Positions 10,694 to 22,705 are shown, counted from the first letter of the stretch. The stretch is DNA of 64,000 bases from Granulibacter bethesdensis CGDNIH1 (GCF_000014285.2 NC_008343.2:1514501-1578500), one strand, 5' to 3'. Notes: generated from the letters alone by a model not told the origin. Made by a program: numbers and translations.

Positions 10694-10764
10694 TCTTCGC
10701 ATAAGTAATTGATTCAAAATATTTTTTACATTGTCAAAGATCTTACCGACAGAAAAAGAGGTTT
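10694..10764 (-). promoter_or_regulatory. Leader of CRISPR array 1
   Basis: AT-rich 71 bp between the cas2 stop codon and the first repeat. On the minus strand it has a perfect TTGACA (10737-10732) as possible -35 box, then AATGTAAAAAATA, then TTTGAATCAAT ending about 14 bp before the repeat. A weak -10 (AATCAA) follows TTGACA at 17 bp. The last two elements recur in the leader of array 2. Confidence 0.7.
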
Positions 10765-11995
<1,231 letters not shown>

Positions 11996-11999
<4 letters not shown>

Positions 12000-12679
12000 G
12001 CCCTCCGGATGATCATCAGACCGCATCCAAACGATTTCGCCCGGCCAAATCCCTGCGCCAGATTCGTGAGAAAAAGCGCCGGGTCAGTCATTTCAAGATG
12101 ACCCGAAAGATCGAGAATCCCGAGCGTCATCGCATTGCGGTCAATGGCCCCCAAACGTGGCAGCGACAATTGCCGATAATCCTCGGCAATCGCGGTGATA
12201 ACCCTGAAGCCGCTTTTTTCTCCCTGCTGTTCCAGCCACGCCTTCCCTGCCGAGGAGGCGATTTCCATACGACGCTCCGCACGCTCACTCTGTTCCAAAG
12301 CGTCTATGGGCGCCTTGACGACGTCTTCCCGTTTGCCACCACGCTTCATACGGGTCGCATTGGCGCGGAGCAGGAACTCAAGGCGGGCGCCAGGTGCGAG
12401 GTCAGGTGCATAAGACTTGATCCGATGCGGCTGGAAAAGATCGGACTGAAGCGGCGGACGTGCAGAAAGCGTAAGGAAGCTGCCGTCCCGCTCCTCCCGC
12501 CAGAGGAAATCCCGTTTTCTTTCCTCGCTGTCAGCAAACACCGACCAGAGTAGATGGTGCTGTGCGGACACCCGCTCTCCGGACGCCCTCCCCCCGGACT
12601 CTGAGGGTCGCAGTAGTACGGCCAAAGCCCGCGCCGAAGGATTCCGGGCCAGGCGGAGATGGCTGAAATAGAGTGTCAT
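11996..12679 (-). CDS. cas6e: Cas6e crRNA-processing endoribonuclease
   Basis: Cuts the pre-crRNA at the base of the repeat hairpin and stays bound to it in Cascade. The 227-residue product has the C-terminal glycine-rich RNA-binding loop GFGRAKSFGCGL and an N-terminal histidine pair (residues 41-42, QHHLLWSVF) in the place of the family's catalytic histidine. The ATG lies 1 bp after the cas5e stop. A TTG-initiated extension to 12733 overlaps cas5e and is less likely. Confidence 0.92.
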
Positions 12680-12680
12680 G

Positions 12681-14912
<2,232 letters not shown>

Positions 14913-14916
<4 letters not shown>

Positions 14917-16370
14917 GCGGCTTTCCTTTTTCCTGTTTTCGGCAGCGGAAGACCAAGCGCTCCGAAAATCTCGCCACCCTCTTTTCCGTAGCCTGCAAGC
15001 ACCAACCCCAGATATCGTCGGCCCTCTGTGATACGCCCGATTGCTTTCACATCCCGCTGATTCAAGCCGGGAAGCGCCTTTGCATCGAACTGTCCGAGTG
15101 CTTGCCGGCGAAGATCAGCCAGCCAGGCCTCCGCCGGGTCTTCGCCACGCTCGATCGCCTGAACATGAGTGAGGAATTTCGTTTCAGTCTGACGGAAAAA
15201 CTCCTCCCGCTCGGCTTCCCGCGCTTCGCCCCCAGCAAGAACAGGCGTAAGCGCATTACGCAGGGCCACCGCTACGGCATCAGCCGCCTGAATCAGATCC
15301 ACAATCCTGTATTCCGCTTCCGCGGGTATTGCTGACAACCGGCGCTGACGTGAAAGAATGAAGTCACGGGGCTTCATGTTATCCATCGACCAGCCAGCGA
15401 CGAGGATGGAGCCTCCACCAATTCTGTCCTCCCGCAGGCACAATGCCAGTTCGGAGAGATCGCTCCCTTTTTCCTTGACCACCACACCAAGCCAGTTGCG
15501 ATAGCCGAAATGTCCGGCGCGAGGGTGTTTCGGCAGCCATTCCTCGCCGGATTTCTTTCGATAATAGGGGCTGAGTGGATGTTTCCAGAGCGCATAATCC
15601 GTGCCCCCTGGTTTTTGGATCACGCCGGTTACCGCTCCCTCATTGTGCGTGAGACGCAGCCTGCGGGGCATTCCAAAAAACGCCTCTGCTCCGAAAAGCT
15701 CACCGTCCGGCGGAAGAGTCTGCTGTCCGGTGTGGGAAACACGGGTCGGCCGCATCCAGGGCAGAGTTTCCATTTTCGCGGAATGTCCGCACGACACATT
15801 CACCCAGACCAGATCCCACAGCATCCGCTCCGGATCGACCAGCGTGACCATTGGTCCACCACCGCGCATCGAGGTAAAATTTCCTGCACCGCCCGCTGGG
15901 GCATAAGACTGAAATGTGTAAAGCGCCATTGCCGCAATTGGAAAATCGAGACGGTCATACCGGCTGCGATGCACCATGACATCCGCATTTTTGCGCGCTG
16001 TTTCTACTGCGGCGCTGTCGATGAACAGCATATCGACAGAACTGGCTTTACCCGTGAAAGGCTCCAGATCCTGAAGGAAACGCGGCCCATCACCGACAAG
16101 GTTGAACGCCGGAGCGTAGGGTGCCAGCTTTTCTTGCAACCGTTGTGGGTCGGGATCGCGTCGTGCCTCCCAGTCCTCCCCGTCAACAGGAGGATCAGCG
16201 AGAAAAACCAGCCCGATCAGAAGTTCAAGGCAGGCTATATTGAGGTCAGGACGCGGCCAGTCGGGCTGCACCACATCCGGTTCCGCCATCTGCCATGGTG
16301 CAATGACCCGCCGCGATCCATCCGCGCAGAGAACAGGAATCCATTGATCGTCAATGAGATTGAGAGACAC
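14913..16370 (-). CDS. cse1: Cse1 (Cas8e), Cascade large subunit
   Basis: Large subunit that recognises the PAM and recruits Cas3. The I-E hallmark N terminus SLNLIDDQWIPVLCADG is present, as are GGPMVTLVDP and LILSRQRRLSAIPAE-like later segments. I chose the GTG at 16370: GGAGA lies seven bases upstream and the protein (485 residues) then begins exactly where the family does. The frame remains open to a TTG at 16430, which would add 20 residues without a good ribosome site. Confidence 0.92.
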
Positions 16371-16478
16371 GCAATGATCTCCGATTGCTGCGCCAGGTAC
16401 GAAAATGTGTTCGAAGCAGCAATGTGACAAAGATACTTCGTCGAAATTGCAAGAACCTCGGGAACCGTATCATTGTGA

Positions 16479-16495
16479 CACACATAGAATGTGTG
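16479..16495. repeat. 7-bp inverted repeat upstream of cse1
   Basis: CACACAT-AGA-ATGTGTG, perfect 7-bp arms with a 3-bp centre, about 110 bp upstream of the cse1 start. Could be an operator or RNA hairpin in the leader of the cas mRNA. Confidence 0.6.
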
Positions 16496-16517
16496 GCTTA
16501 TACAGATATTTTATTAC

Positions 16518-16545
16518 TTCCAACCAACATTTTACTTGGTTGGAA
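16518..16545. repeat. 10-bp perfect inverted repeat upstream of cse1
   Basis: TTCCAACCAA, 8-bp spacer CATTTTAC, TTGGTTGGAA. There is no T-run after it on either strand, so it looks like a protein-binding site rather than a terminator. It is centred about 160 bp upstream of cse1. Confidence 0.75.
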
Positions 16546-16610
16546 CAAGACGGGATTTATATATTCAGCGGTTCTGATGGAGATCTTCTGTCAGGACTGT
16601 TTTCGCCATA

Positions 16611-16649
16611 AACCCTAACAAATTAGGTTTCAAATCCTATCTAACCTAA
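16611..16649. repeat. Cluster of three AACCTAA/TTAGGTT half-sites
   Basis: AACCCTAA at 16611, TTAGGTT at 16623 and AACCTAA at 16643. The last two form a 7-bp inverted repeat with a 13-bp centre; the first two can also pair (CCTAA-CAAA-TTAGG). The pattern suggests cooperative binding by a regulator, or alternative RNA pairings. Confidence 0.55.
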
Positions 16650-16667
16650 ACATTTAAATTTTGCTCA

Positions 16668-16696
16668 TTGCATATCCCCGCTTAGGCGGGGAACAA
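16668..16696 (-). repeat. Degenerate solitary CRISPR repeat (psi-repeat)
   Basis: On the minus strand this element matches array 1 repeat positions 2-13 exactly (TGTTCCCCGCCT) and keeps the GCGGGGAT 3' arm, so the stem CCCCGC-CTAA-GCGGGG is intact. The loop (CTAA for CTGC) and the 5'-handle part (ATATGCAA for ATGAACCG) have changed. It lies 48 bp after the cas3 stop and upstream of the cse1 operon, in the same orientation as the arrays. No second repeat is found 61 bp away on either side. Confidence 0.85.
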
Positions 16697-16743
16697 GTCT
16701 GCCCCACGAACAGCTCTAACCCAAACATGGACCATCTTCGTTT

Positions 16744-19242
16744 TTATACAGAAACAAACACAAGACCGCACTCCTCGTCATAATTCAAGCCTTCACAGAT
16801 GCTGCCATCTTCATCAACAGGGCACAGCCTGATTTGCGCGCGCTTCCACTCTGGCCAGTCTTTGGTGATCTTCATGATCTCCGGCGACGATTGATCGGGG
16901 AGTGGCAAGGCATCCAGCTTCTTACGGTGGGCAGAGACGTCGGAAAGCGCCCAGGCATCCTCGCCTTCTCCTTCCGCCCACGGGACCAGACCAGTCCTCG
17001 TCCGACGGGCCAGGCGCAGGACACGCACCTCTTCTCCCAGTCGGGTGGGATAGTTTACATCGTCATCGCCACGGCCTGCCTTGCGATAGCCATCCGTGAA
17101 CTTCACGATATTATGCCAGGCCAGCCCCCTGTCGGCGCTGTCTTTGCCGTATTTATCCTGTTCCGCCTTTAGAAGAGCCTCCGGTACCGGCTCTGTATCC
17201 GTTCCATAGACTGCTTCAATCAGCGCGCGCTGACGGTCTGGCGTCCCGATCTGTCCTTGTGTGAACAAGACGCGTGCGCTCCGCCAGACATCGGCAAGCG
17301 CGTACACCCACGCGCCTTTTCCCAGCGTACCGTGCAGCCATCGTTCATCCTCAACCAGCGAGGGGTCCGGTGAGAGAACATACAGCACCGGCCCCGCAAC
17401 CGGACGAACCGAGACCGGCCGGATATCCATATGTCGCCACAGACGCCCTGCCCGCTGGATCAGCGCCGCGATGGGCGCGATGTCGGACACCATCACGTCA
17501 AAATCCAGATCGAGTGAAGACTCCAGAACCTGTGTTCCCACAAGGACGAAGCCTGCCCTGCCCTTCCCGTTTTTCCCGACCGTTGCCAGAATCTCTGCCT
17601 CGATCCGTTTGCGATCACACAAGGCGAAGCGAGCGTGAATAAGCCGGGCCTCCACACCTGCGGCACGAAGAGCCTCGACAGCCTCGATTGCGTCATCCAC
17701 CGCATTACGCACCCACACGCAGGCCGCACCCTGCGCAGCCATCCCCGTCAGAAGCGTAACCGCATCAGCTGCCGTATCGAGTCTTTCAACCTTCACCGGC
17801 CCTTTCACCGGATAGTCTTCTGCCGGGAACTGCGTGATGGCCTCCCCTCCCGCAATAGTCAGGGCCGGATAGGCGGGATTGTCGGACGCCCCATCATAGG
17901 TCGCCAGCAACTTGCTGCGGAGGCTCATAGGCAACGTCGCCGTCAGAAGAATTGCGGACCCACCCGCAGCCCTGTGCATTTTCAAAAGGGCCGTGAGTTC
18001 TTCTGCGATATATGCCTCTCCCATTTCATGGACTTCATCGACAAGGAGAATCTTCGATGACAGGCCATAAATGCGTAATGTCTGAAACCGAACCGGCAGC
18101 ACGGACAGCAATGCCTGATCGATCGTTCCTATTCCGACATCGGCCAGCAATGCGCGTCGGTTGCCCTCCGCCAGCCAATCCGAGGAGGTAATCTCTCCCG
18201 GTCCGCCGGTTCTGCTTCTCTGCACGAGCTCGCGAAATGGCACCGATAGCCCGGCACGTCCATGCGCCAATGTTACAGAAGGATTGTCGAACATGCGTCC
18301 GACAATGCGCGAAGCGCGGTCAAACATTGCATCGGTCGTCGCCATTGTTGGCAGAGCATCAAACAAACCGCGTCCCTTCCCTGCCTGGCAGAAACGATGC
18401 ACAAGGATAAGCGCCGCTTCCGTCTTGCCCGTCCCGGTTCCATCCTCCACAATCGCCAGTGTCGGCCCATCTGGCAGAGCGATGGTTGAGCAAGCCACCT
18501 GCATGGGGCGCAGCACGAAATCGAACAGTTTTCCTTGCCGCACCATGGTGCCAGCGATTCCCGCCTCGACGACGGCGCGGGCTGCAATGGCACGGGTCTG
18601 TTGCAGATAAGCGGCGAGGCTGTCCGCCTCCGTCTTTGGCGGGAACCATCCCAAATTGGACCCGACCCAGTCGGCTGCCGCGCAGAAGCCTGCCAGCCAC
18701 CAGGAGAGCGTTGTAGCCTCGGCCAGTGTCAGCCCTTCGAGCGAGGCTTCCGGCCACAGATCAAAGAATACGTCCATCAGCCTCGCAGCCGGTTCACGAC
18801 CTTCCCCAACGCATTTCAATGCCCTGACGAGTTCTCGTGGCAAACGCGCTTCTGGTGGAAGAGCACCGAGCATATGCTCCGACGGGCGTCCATGATGTCC
18901 GGCTATGGCTGCGTAGAGCATTTTCCGCACCAGCGGTGTTCCGCCAAGACGGGCTGCTATCCGCGCATCTTCAACATAGAACAGGACTTCGCTGAGTTCC
19001 CAGTGACGGAACCCCGGTTGCGCCACACCTTCGCGGAGCATGGCGCGGAAGCTCTCACTGATCTTGCCGATATCATGGAGCGCCGTCATTACAACCAGCG
19101 CATCGCGAAGGGGACGTGCCACGCCGAATGGCTCAATCAGCCTTTCCGCCACCGCAGCAACATCAAGCATATGAAAGGCTGCCGGATGTTCAGGACCATC
19201 CGGAGTGACCGAGCTTTTACCCGGCCAGTTTTTCCACTGCAT
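16744..19242 (-). CDS. cas3: Cas3 nuclease-helicase, type I-E
   Basis: 832-residue HD nuclease fused to a superfamily 2 helicase, recruited by Cascade to degrade target DNA. HD-domain residues: His24 in FHMLDVAAV, His56-Asp57 in LHDIGK, and AGHHGRPSEHML further on. The helicase has Walker A GTGTGKT, the DEVH box (LLVDEVHEM), LLTATLP and the VI-type VLESSLDLDFD...QRAGRLWRH. All motifs look intact. The ATG at 19242 has GGAG seven bases upstream. It is separated from the Cascade operon by a 373-bp control region, so it likely has its own promoter in 19243-19325. Confidence 0.96.
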   Translation of the reverse strand: MQWKNWPGKSSVTPDGPEHPAAFHMLDVAAVAERLIEPFGVARPLRDALVVMTALHDIGKISESFRAMLREGVAQPGFRHWELSEVLFYVEDARIAARLGGTPLVRKMLYAAIAGHHGRPSEHMLGALPPEARLPRELVRALKCVGEGREPAARLMDVFFDLWPEASLEGLTLAEATTLSWWLAGFCAAADWVGSNLGWFPPKTEADSLAAYLQQTRAIAARAVVEAGIAGTMVRQGKLFDFVLRPMQVACSTIALPDGPTLAIVEDGTGTGKTEAALILVHRFCQAGKGRGLFDALPTMATTDAMFDRASRIVGRMFDNPSVTLAHGRAGLSVPFRELVQRSRTGGPGEITSSDWLAEGNRRALLADVGIGTIDQALLSVLPVRFQTLRIYGLSSKILLVDEVHEMGEAYIAEELTALLKMHRAAGGSAILLTATLPMSLRSKLLATYDGASDNPAYPALTIAGGEAITQFPAEDYPVKGPVKVERLDTAADAVTLLTGMAAQGAACVWVRNAVDDAIEAVEALRAAGVEARLIHARFALCDRKRIEAEILATVGKNGKGRAGFVLVGTQVLESSLDLDFDVMVSDIAPIAALIQRAGRLWRHMDIRPVSVRPVAGPVLYVLSPDPSLVEDERWLHGTLGKGAWVYALADVWRSARVLFTQGQIGTPDRQRALIEAVYGTDTEPVPEALLKAEQDKYGKDSADRGLAWHNIVKFTDGYRKAGRGDDDVNYPTRLGEEVRVLRLARRTRTGLVPWAEGEGEDAWALSDVSAHRKKLDALPLPDQSSPEIMKITKDWPEWKRAQIRLCPVDEDGSICEGLNYDEECGLVFVSV

Positions 19243-19325
19243 TACGCAGCTCCATCAACGTAACTGTCCGGAGATGTTTAATCTCATGGATAGGTAAAAA
19301 TTACGGCAATATAAAAGACACAGGA

Positions 19326-19638
19326 TTAAAAGGTGCTTCGGCAATCCTGGAGCATGCACCACCCTACACTTCTCAGGAAGAGGCGGACCAAAGGTGCGTT
19401 GATATAATAGTTGCTACGCTCTGAACGGTGCTTGGAAAGTAGACCTTTCTCCGAAAGCTGATTGGCATATTTACCCACCGTCTGACGCGCTATGCCCAAG
19501 TCGGACTGAACAGACTCGATTTTCGTATAGGGATGCCGGAACAGGTGTTCAGCAGCGTCTTGCAGTAAGTCTTTTACAGTTCTGTCCGCATCGGCCGCTT
19601 CATGGTGGCCATCTGCGCCCACATGCTCTCGATTAAAA
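19326..19638 (-). pseudogene. 3' remnant of a Fic-family protein gene
   Basis: The frame encodes the C-terminal winged-helix tail seen in Fic/DUF4172-type AMPylation proteins: RTVKDLLQDAAEHLFRHPYT, then KIESVQSDLGIARQTVGKYA and NQLSEKGLLSKHRSERSNYY. The catalytic Fic core (HPFxxGNGR) is absent. The homology breaks off at the boundary of CRISPR array 2, whose trailer repeat starts at 19639, and no Fic sequence appears beyond the array. I take it as a truncated relic. A small standalone winged-helix regulator expressed from within the array is an alternative, and it would sit next to cas3. Confidence 0.65.
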
Positions 19639-20215
19639 GGACTATTCCCGCGCACGCGGGGGAACCGCAGCTATCCCACGCGCTTCATCAACAGATCCAG
19701 GACTATCCCCGCGCACGCGGGGGAACCGCGGCCGAGACGATGGAAACCGGGCGCAACTCGGGACTATCCCCGCGCACGCGGGGGAACCTTGACGCGACAA
19801 ATTTTGCTCGTGCAGCCGGGGGGACTATCCCCGCGCACGCGGGGGAACCTTGCTATAGTTTATAGGGAGCGCGCGGGACGCTGGACTATCCCCGCGCACG
19901 CGGGGGAACCCCGCCGTGTCAGGCGTGTCACACGGACAGAGGAGGACTATCCCCGCGCACGCGGGGGAACCGCGGGCGCTGCGGTCACAAAAGCGACCGC
20001 GCTGGGACTATCCCCGCGCACGCGGGGGAACCCAGCGCGTCTCTCACGCCGCGCGGTGCATGGCAGGACTATCCCCGCGCACGCGGGGGAACCTGACTGA
20101 GGGCCGCGCAGGCCGAGACGTTTTAGGGACTATCCCCGCGCACGCGGGGGAACCTGTCAGAGGCGTAGACCCCGGCAGTATCCCGGGGGACTATCCCCGC
20201 GCACGCGGGGGAACC
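19639..20215 (-). CRISPR. CRISPR array 2, type I-E-like, 10 repeats / 9 spacers
   Basis: 28-bp repeats with an exact 61-bp period (33-nt spacers). On the minus strand the repeat begins GGTTCCCCCGCG, folds as CCCCGC-GTGC-GCGGGG and ends ATAGTCC. The leftmost repeat (19639) has one substitution (TATTCCC for TATCCCC on the plus strand), marking the trailer; the AT-rich leader is on the right. Orientation is the same as array 1. The repeat differs from array 1 in the loop, the outer 5' bases and the handle. No second cas set is present, so it either uses the same Cas proteins or is orphaned. Confidence 0.97.
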
Positions 20216-20290
20216 TCTAGGGCTGATATTATTGATTTCAAAGAACAATCCCTATTTTCCACATTTTGAGAAAAATGCAAGCCGGCTTTT
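20216..20290 (-). promoter_or_regulatory. Leader of CRISPR array 2
   Basis: AT-rich stretch between the first repeat and the cytidine-deaminase-like gene. On the minus strand it contains AATGTGGAAAATA and TTTGAAATCAATAA, the second ending about 15 bp before the repeat. Both have counterparts at matching places in the array 1 leader (AATGTAAAAAATA and TTTGAATCAATTA). Confidence 0.65.
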
Positions 20291-20665
20291 TCAGCGCCGG
20301 TAAGGAAGGGGGAGAAGCAAAGCAAGCGGCACCTTGATCAACCCCTGCTCCCCCGTAACAATGACCATGGTGGAAGGGGCAAAATCCGCAAACATCTCCC
20401 GGCATGCACCGCAAGGGGAGACAACGGCAATATCCTGATCGGGTTCATCCTGTTTGGGATGACGGACGGCAACCACCGTTTCGATGTCAGCCGCCCCTTC
20501 CAGCTTGGCCCGGCCCAGTGCAATCGCTTCTGCGCAAATCTGCAAACGCCCCACCGTCGCGCCAAGATGAAGGCCGGTCCATATACGGCCATTGGCATCC
20601 CGCAAAGCAGCTGCCACCGTATGCCATAATGGGCGATAATGCTGCCGCATGACCGCCCTCGCCAC
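20291..20665 (-). CDS. Cytidine deaminase-like zinc protein
   Basis: About 124 residues with the cytidine deaminase zinc motifs: ICAEAIALGRA (Cys-Ala-Glu, catalytic glutamate) and SPCGACREMF (PCxxC). The family deaminates cytidine or related nucleosides such as blasticidin S. The usual tetramer-type core is short at the N terminus. There is no ATG at the 5' end: the frame stays open upstream toward recA, and GTG at 20665 or ATG at 20650 are the only normal starts, so the start is uncertain. It lies 88 bp after recA and directly upstream of the array 2 leader. Confidence 0.75.
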   Translation of the reverse strand: MARAVMRQHYRPLWHTVAAALRDANGRIWTGLHLGATVGRLQICAEAIALGRAKLEGAADIETVVAVRHPKQDEPDQDIAVVSPCGACREMFADFAPSTMVIVTGEQGLIKVPLALLLPLPYRR

Positions 20666-20753
20666 CTCAACCAGTTCAACGTCAGCCCGGTCCAGCGGGC
20701 ACGCTGCGGCATCAAGTCGTAACCTCGATGCCAGCCGCGTTTTTTCCTGTCTG

Positions 20754-21791
20754 TTACTCAGCCGTTTCCGCCTCCTCAGCGTCCGGTGTGGTGATCATGG
20801 CGTTCTGCACGGTGCCAGACTGCTCCCTGATCCGGTTCTCGATCGCATTGGCGATCTCCGGATGGTCACGCAAAAACTGCTTCGCGTTTTCCCGCCCTTG
20901 CCCGATGCGCTGGCTGTCATAGCTGTACCATGCACCGGATTTCTCTACCACATTGGCCTTGACGCCAAGATCTATCAACTCGCCGACCTTGCTGATGCCT
21001 TCACCATAGATGATATCGAACTCCACCTGTCGGAAAGGCGGTGCCAGTTTGTTTTTCACCACTTTCACACGGGTCTGGTTGCCGATGACTTCTTCCTTGT
21101 CCTTCAGCTGCCCGATACGACGAATGTCGAACCGCACCGACGCATAGAATTTCAGCGCGTTACCACCCGTCGTCGTTTCCGGGCTGCCGAACATCACACC
21201 GATTTTCATCCGGATCTGATTGAGGAAAATCAGTGTTGTATTGCTGCGATTCACGGAGCCAGTCAGCTTGCGCAAAGCCTGACTCATCAGACGGGCATGC
21301 AGACCGACATGACTGTCACCCATTTCACCTTCAAGCTCGGCCCGCGGCACCAGAGCCGCAACACTATCCACCACCAGCACGTCGATCGCACCAGAGCGCA
21401 CCAGCGTATCTGCAATTTCCAGTGCCTGTTCGCCGGCATCCGGCTGGCTGATCAGCAGATTATCAACGTCAACACCAAGCTTGCGGGCATAAATAGGGTC
21501 GAGCGCATGTTCCGCATCGACAAAAGCACATGTACCGCCACGCTTCTGCGCCTCCGCCACTGTATGCAGGGCGAGCGTAGTCTTTCCTGAGCTTTCAGGG
21601 CCATAAATCTCCACGATCCGTCCGCGTGGCATGCCCCCGATTCCAAGCGCGAGATCAAGCCCGAGCGAACCACTGGGAATCACCTCAATCTGCTCGGCGA
21701 CATTGCGCGCGCCCATGCGCATGATCGAGCCTTTTCCGAAAGACCGTTCGATCTGTGCCAATGCGGCATCAAGCGCTTTATTCTTTTCCAT
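20754..21791 (-). CDS. recA: Recombinase RecA
   Basis: Strand-exchange protein of homologous recombination and SOS coprotease. The product is 345 residues from the ATG at 21791 ([20 protein letters not shown]). Walker [10 protein letters not shown], Walker [15 protein letters not shown], loop 2 region ([19 protein letters not shown]) and an acidic tail ([11 protein letters not shown]) are visible. A perfect alphaproteobacterial SOS box lies about 110-125 bp upstream. The in-frame ATG at 21809 is less likely. Confidence 0.97.
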   Translation of the reverse strand: MEKNKALDAALAQIERSFGKGSIMRMGARNVAEQIEVIPSGSLGLDLALGIGGMPRGRIVEIYGPESSGKTTLALHTVAEAQKRGGTCAFVDAEHALDPIYARKLGVDVDNLLISQPDAGEQALEIADTLVRSGAIDVLVVDSVAALVPRAELEGEMGDSHVGLHARLMSQALRKLTGSVNRSNTTLIFLNQIRMKIGVMFGSPETTTGGNALKFYASVRFDIRRIGQLKDKEEVIGNQTRVKVVKNKLAPPFRQVEFDIIYGEGISKVGELIDLGVKANVVEKSGAWYSYDSQRIGQGRENAKQFLRDHPEIANAIENRIREQSGTVQNAMITTPDAEEAETAE

Positions 21792-21902
21792 ACCCGGACA
21801 TGTCCTCATGCATAGCCGCGCCCAGCGGCCGATTCACGCAGCGTCTTCAATCAGTTTAGCCCTGCAGGAAGCGCATCGAAAGACGCAGCCATTCCCCTTT
21901 AT

Positions 21903-21917
21903 GTTCATAATATGTTC
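21903..21917. promoter_or_regulatory. LexA (SOS) box of recA
   Basis: GTTC-ATAATAT-GTTC fits exactly the alphaproteobacterial LexA consensus GTTC-N7-GTTC. It lies 112-126 bp upstream of the recA start, within the expected promoter. Confidence 0.85.
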
Positions 21918-22145
21918 TAGTCATATGCCAATTGCAAGCCGTAACCCCAGCCCTTTCCATGATGCTGCCGGCACGGTTACAGATCAGGATTCTTTTCTCC
22001 GCCGCGTAAAAATATCATGGCCGCCACCCTGTCAGCGGGACCATTTTTTCTTGCAGTGAGGGGAATAGCACTCTATTGACCGCCGCCTTGGCCCAAGGGG
22101 ACGATTCAGTCCAACCGGCCGTCTACTGGTAGGAAGGAGAATGCG

Positions 22146-22634
22146 ATGAACGCACTCAACCCGCTGGGGATGGTCTCGGAAAATCCGAGCGAAAACCAGA
22201 ACGTGACTGAAGCCGCCGCCCAGGCCAATACGCAGGTTTCTGCGGCCGAAACGGAAGAGCGCAAAGATTATTTCGTGGAGCGGGACGGCATGAAGTTTGC
22301 CGGCACGCATCTTCTGGTCGATCTTTGGGGCGCGACCAATCTCGACGATCCCGGCATGATCGATGTAACCCTGCGTGAAGCTGCGGTAACAGCCGGTGCA
22401 ACCATTCTGCACAGCCATTTCCATCATTTCACACCGAATGGTGGCGTTTCTGGCGTGGTGGTGCTGGCGGAAAGCCACATCTCCATCCACACTTGGCCGG
22501 AGCGTAACTTCGCAGCTGTCGACATCTTCATGTGTGGCGCCTGTGACCCGCATAAATCCATTCCTGTCCTGCGCGCCACATTCCAGCCGGAGCGCATAGA
22601 TCTGGATGAGCAGCGTCGCGGACGCGTCGTCTGA
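22146..22634 (+). CDS. speD: S-adenosylmethionine decarboxylase proenzyme
   Basis: Makes decarboxylated SAM, the aminopropyl donor for SpeE. The 162-residue proenzyme has the self-cleavage site ESHISIHTWPE: cleavage between Glu109 and Ser110 would turn Ser110 into the pyruvoyl cofactor. The proton-donor region DIFMCGACDP is also present. The start is fixed by a strong AGGAAGGAGA, giving a roughly 45-residue N-terminal extension over the minimal bacterial SpeD, which would begin near MKFAGTHLLVDLWG. It is followed by speE. Confidence 0.93.
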   Translation: MNALNPLGMVSENPSENQNVTEAAAQANTQVSAAETEERKDYFVERDGMKFAGTHLLVDLWGATNLDDPGMIDVTLREAAVTAGATILHSHFHHFTPNGGVSGVVVLAESHISIHTWPERNFAAVDIFMCGACDPHKSIPVLRATFQPERIDLDEQRRGRVV

Positions 22635-22705
22635 GAAATGTAACCTGACACCTTTATGGTGTCATCGTTACGCGCTATTTCATCCGGCGCACTGCACGAC
22701 AAAAA

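Larger units (their letters stand above)
16371..16743 (-). promoter_or_regulatory. Structured control region between cas3 and cse1
   Basis: 373 bp with no convincing gene, AT-richer than the flanking cas genes. It must contain the promoter of the cse1-to-cas2 operon. It holds, from the cse1 side, a CACACAT-AGA-ATGTGTG dyad, a 10-bp dyad (16518-16545), a cluster of AACCTAA-type half-sites (16611-16649) and a degenerate CRISPR repeat (16668-16696). In E. coli the equivalent cas3-casA gap is the main silencing and activation point; a similar role is inferred here. Confidence 0.7.

Noticed and set aside
8622-10712. Open frames with repeated [10 protein letters not shown] / VHPRAGGEH / GSSPRRRGT peptides
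   Set aside because: These are the three forward frames of the CRISPR repeat; the 61-bp period shifts frame each unit. Not genes.
16576-16617. 13-codon plus-strand ORF (MEIFCQDCFRHKP) as a possible CreT-like toxin
   Set aside because: No ribosome site and opposite to the cas genes; could be chance.
16728-16747. A second degenerate repeat or handle that would complete a CreA/CreR-type mini-CRISPR
   Set aside because: ATGGTCCA (5 of 8 matches to the handle, 31 nt from the psi-repeat) and ATAAAAACG (41 nt away) are both too weak or badly spaced to claim; only the single psi-repeat is supported.
19639-20215. Array 2 as evidence for a second complete CRISPR-Cas system
   Set aside because: Only one cas set exists in the window and the repeat is also I-E type; a second set would have to lie elsewhere.
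19602-20269. Open frames with GLSPRTRGN / TIPAHAGEP / DYPRARGGT peptides
   Set aside because: Translations of array 2 repeats in different frames, not proteins.
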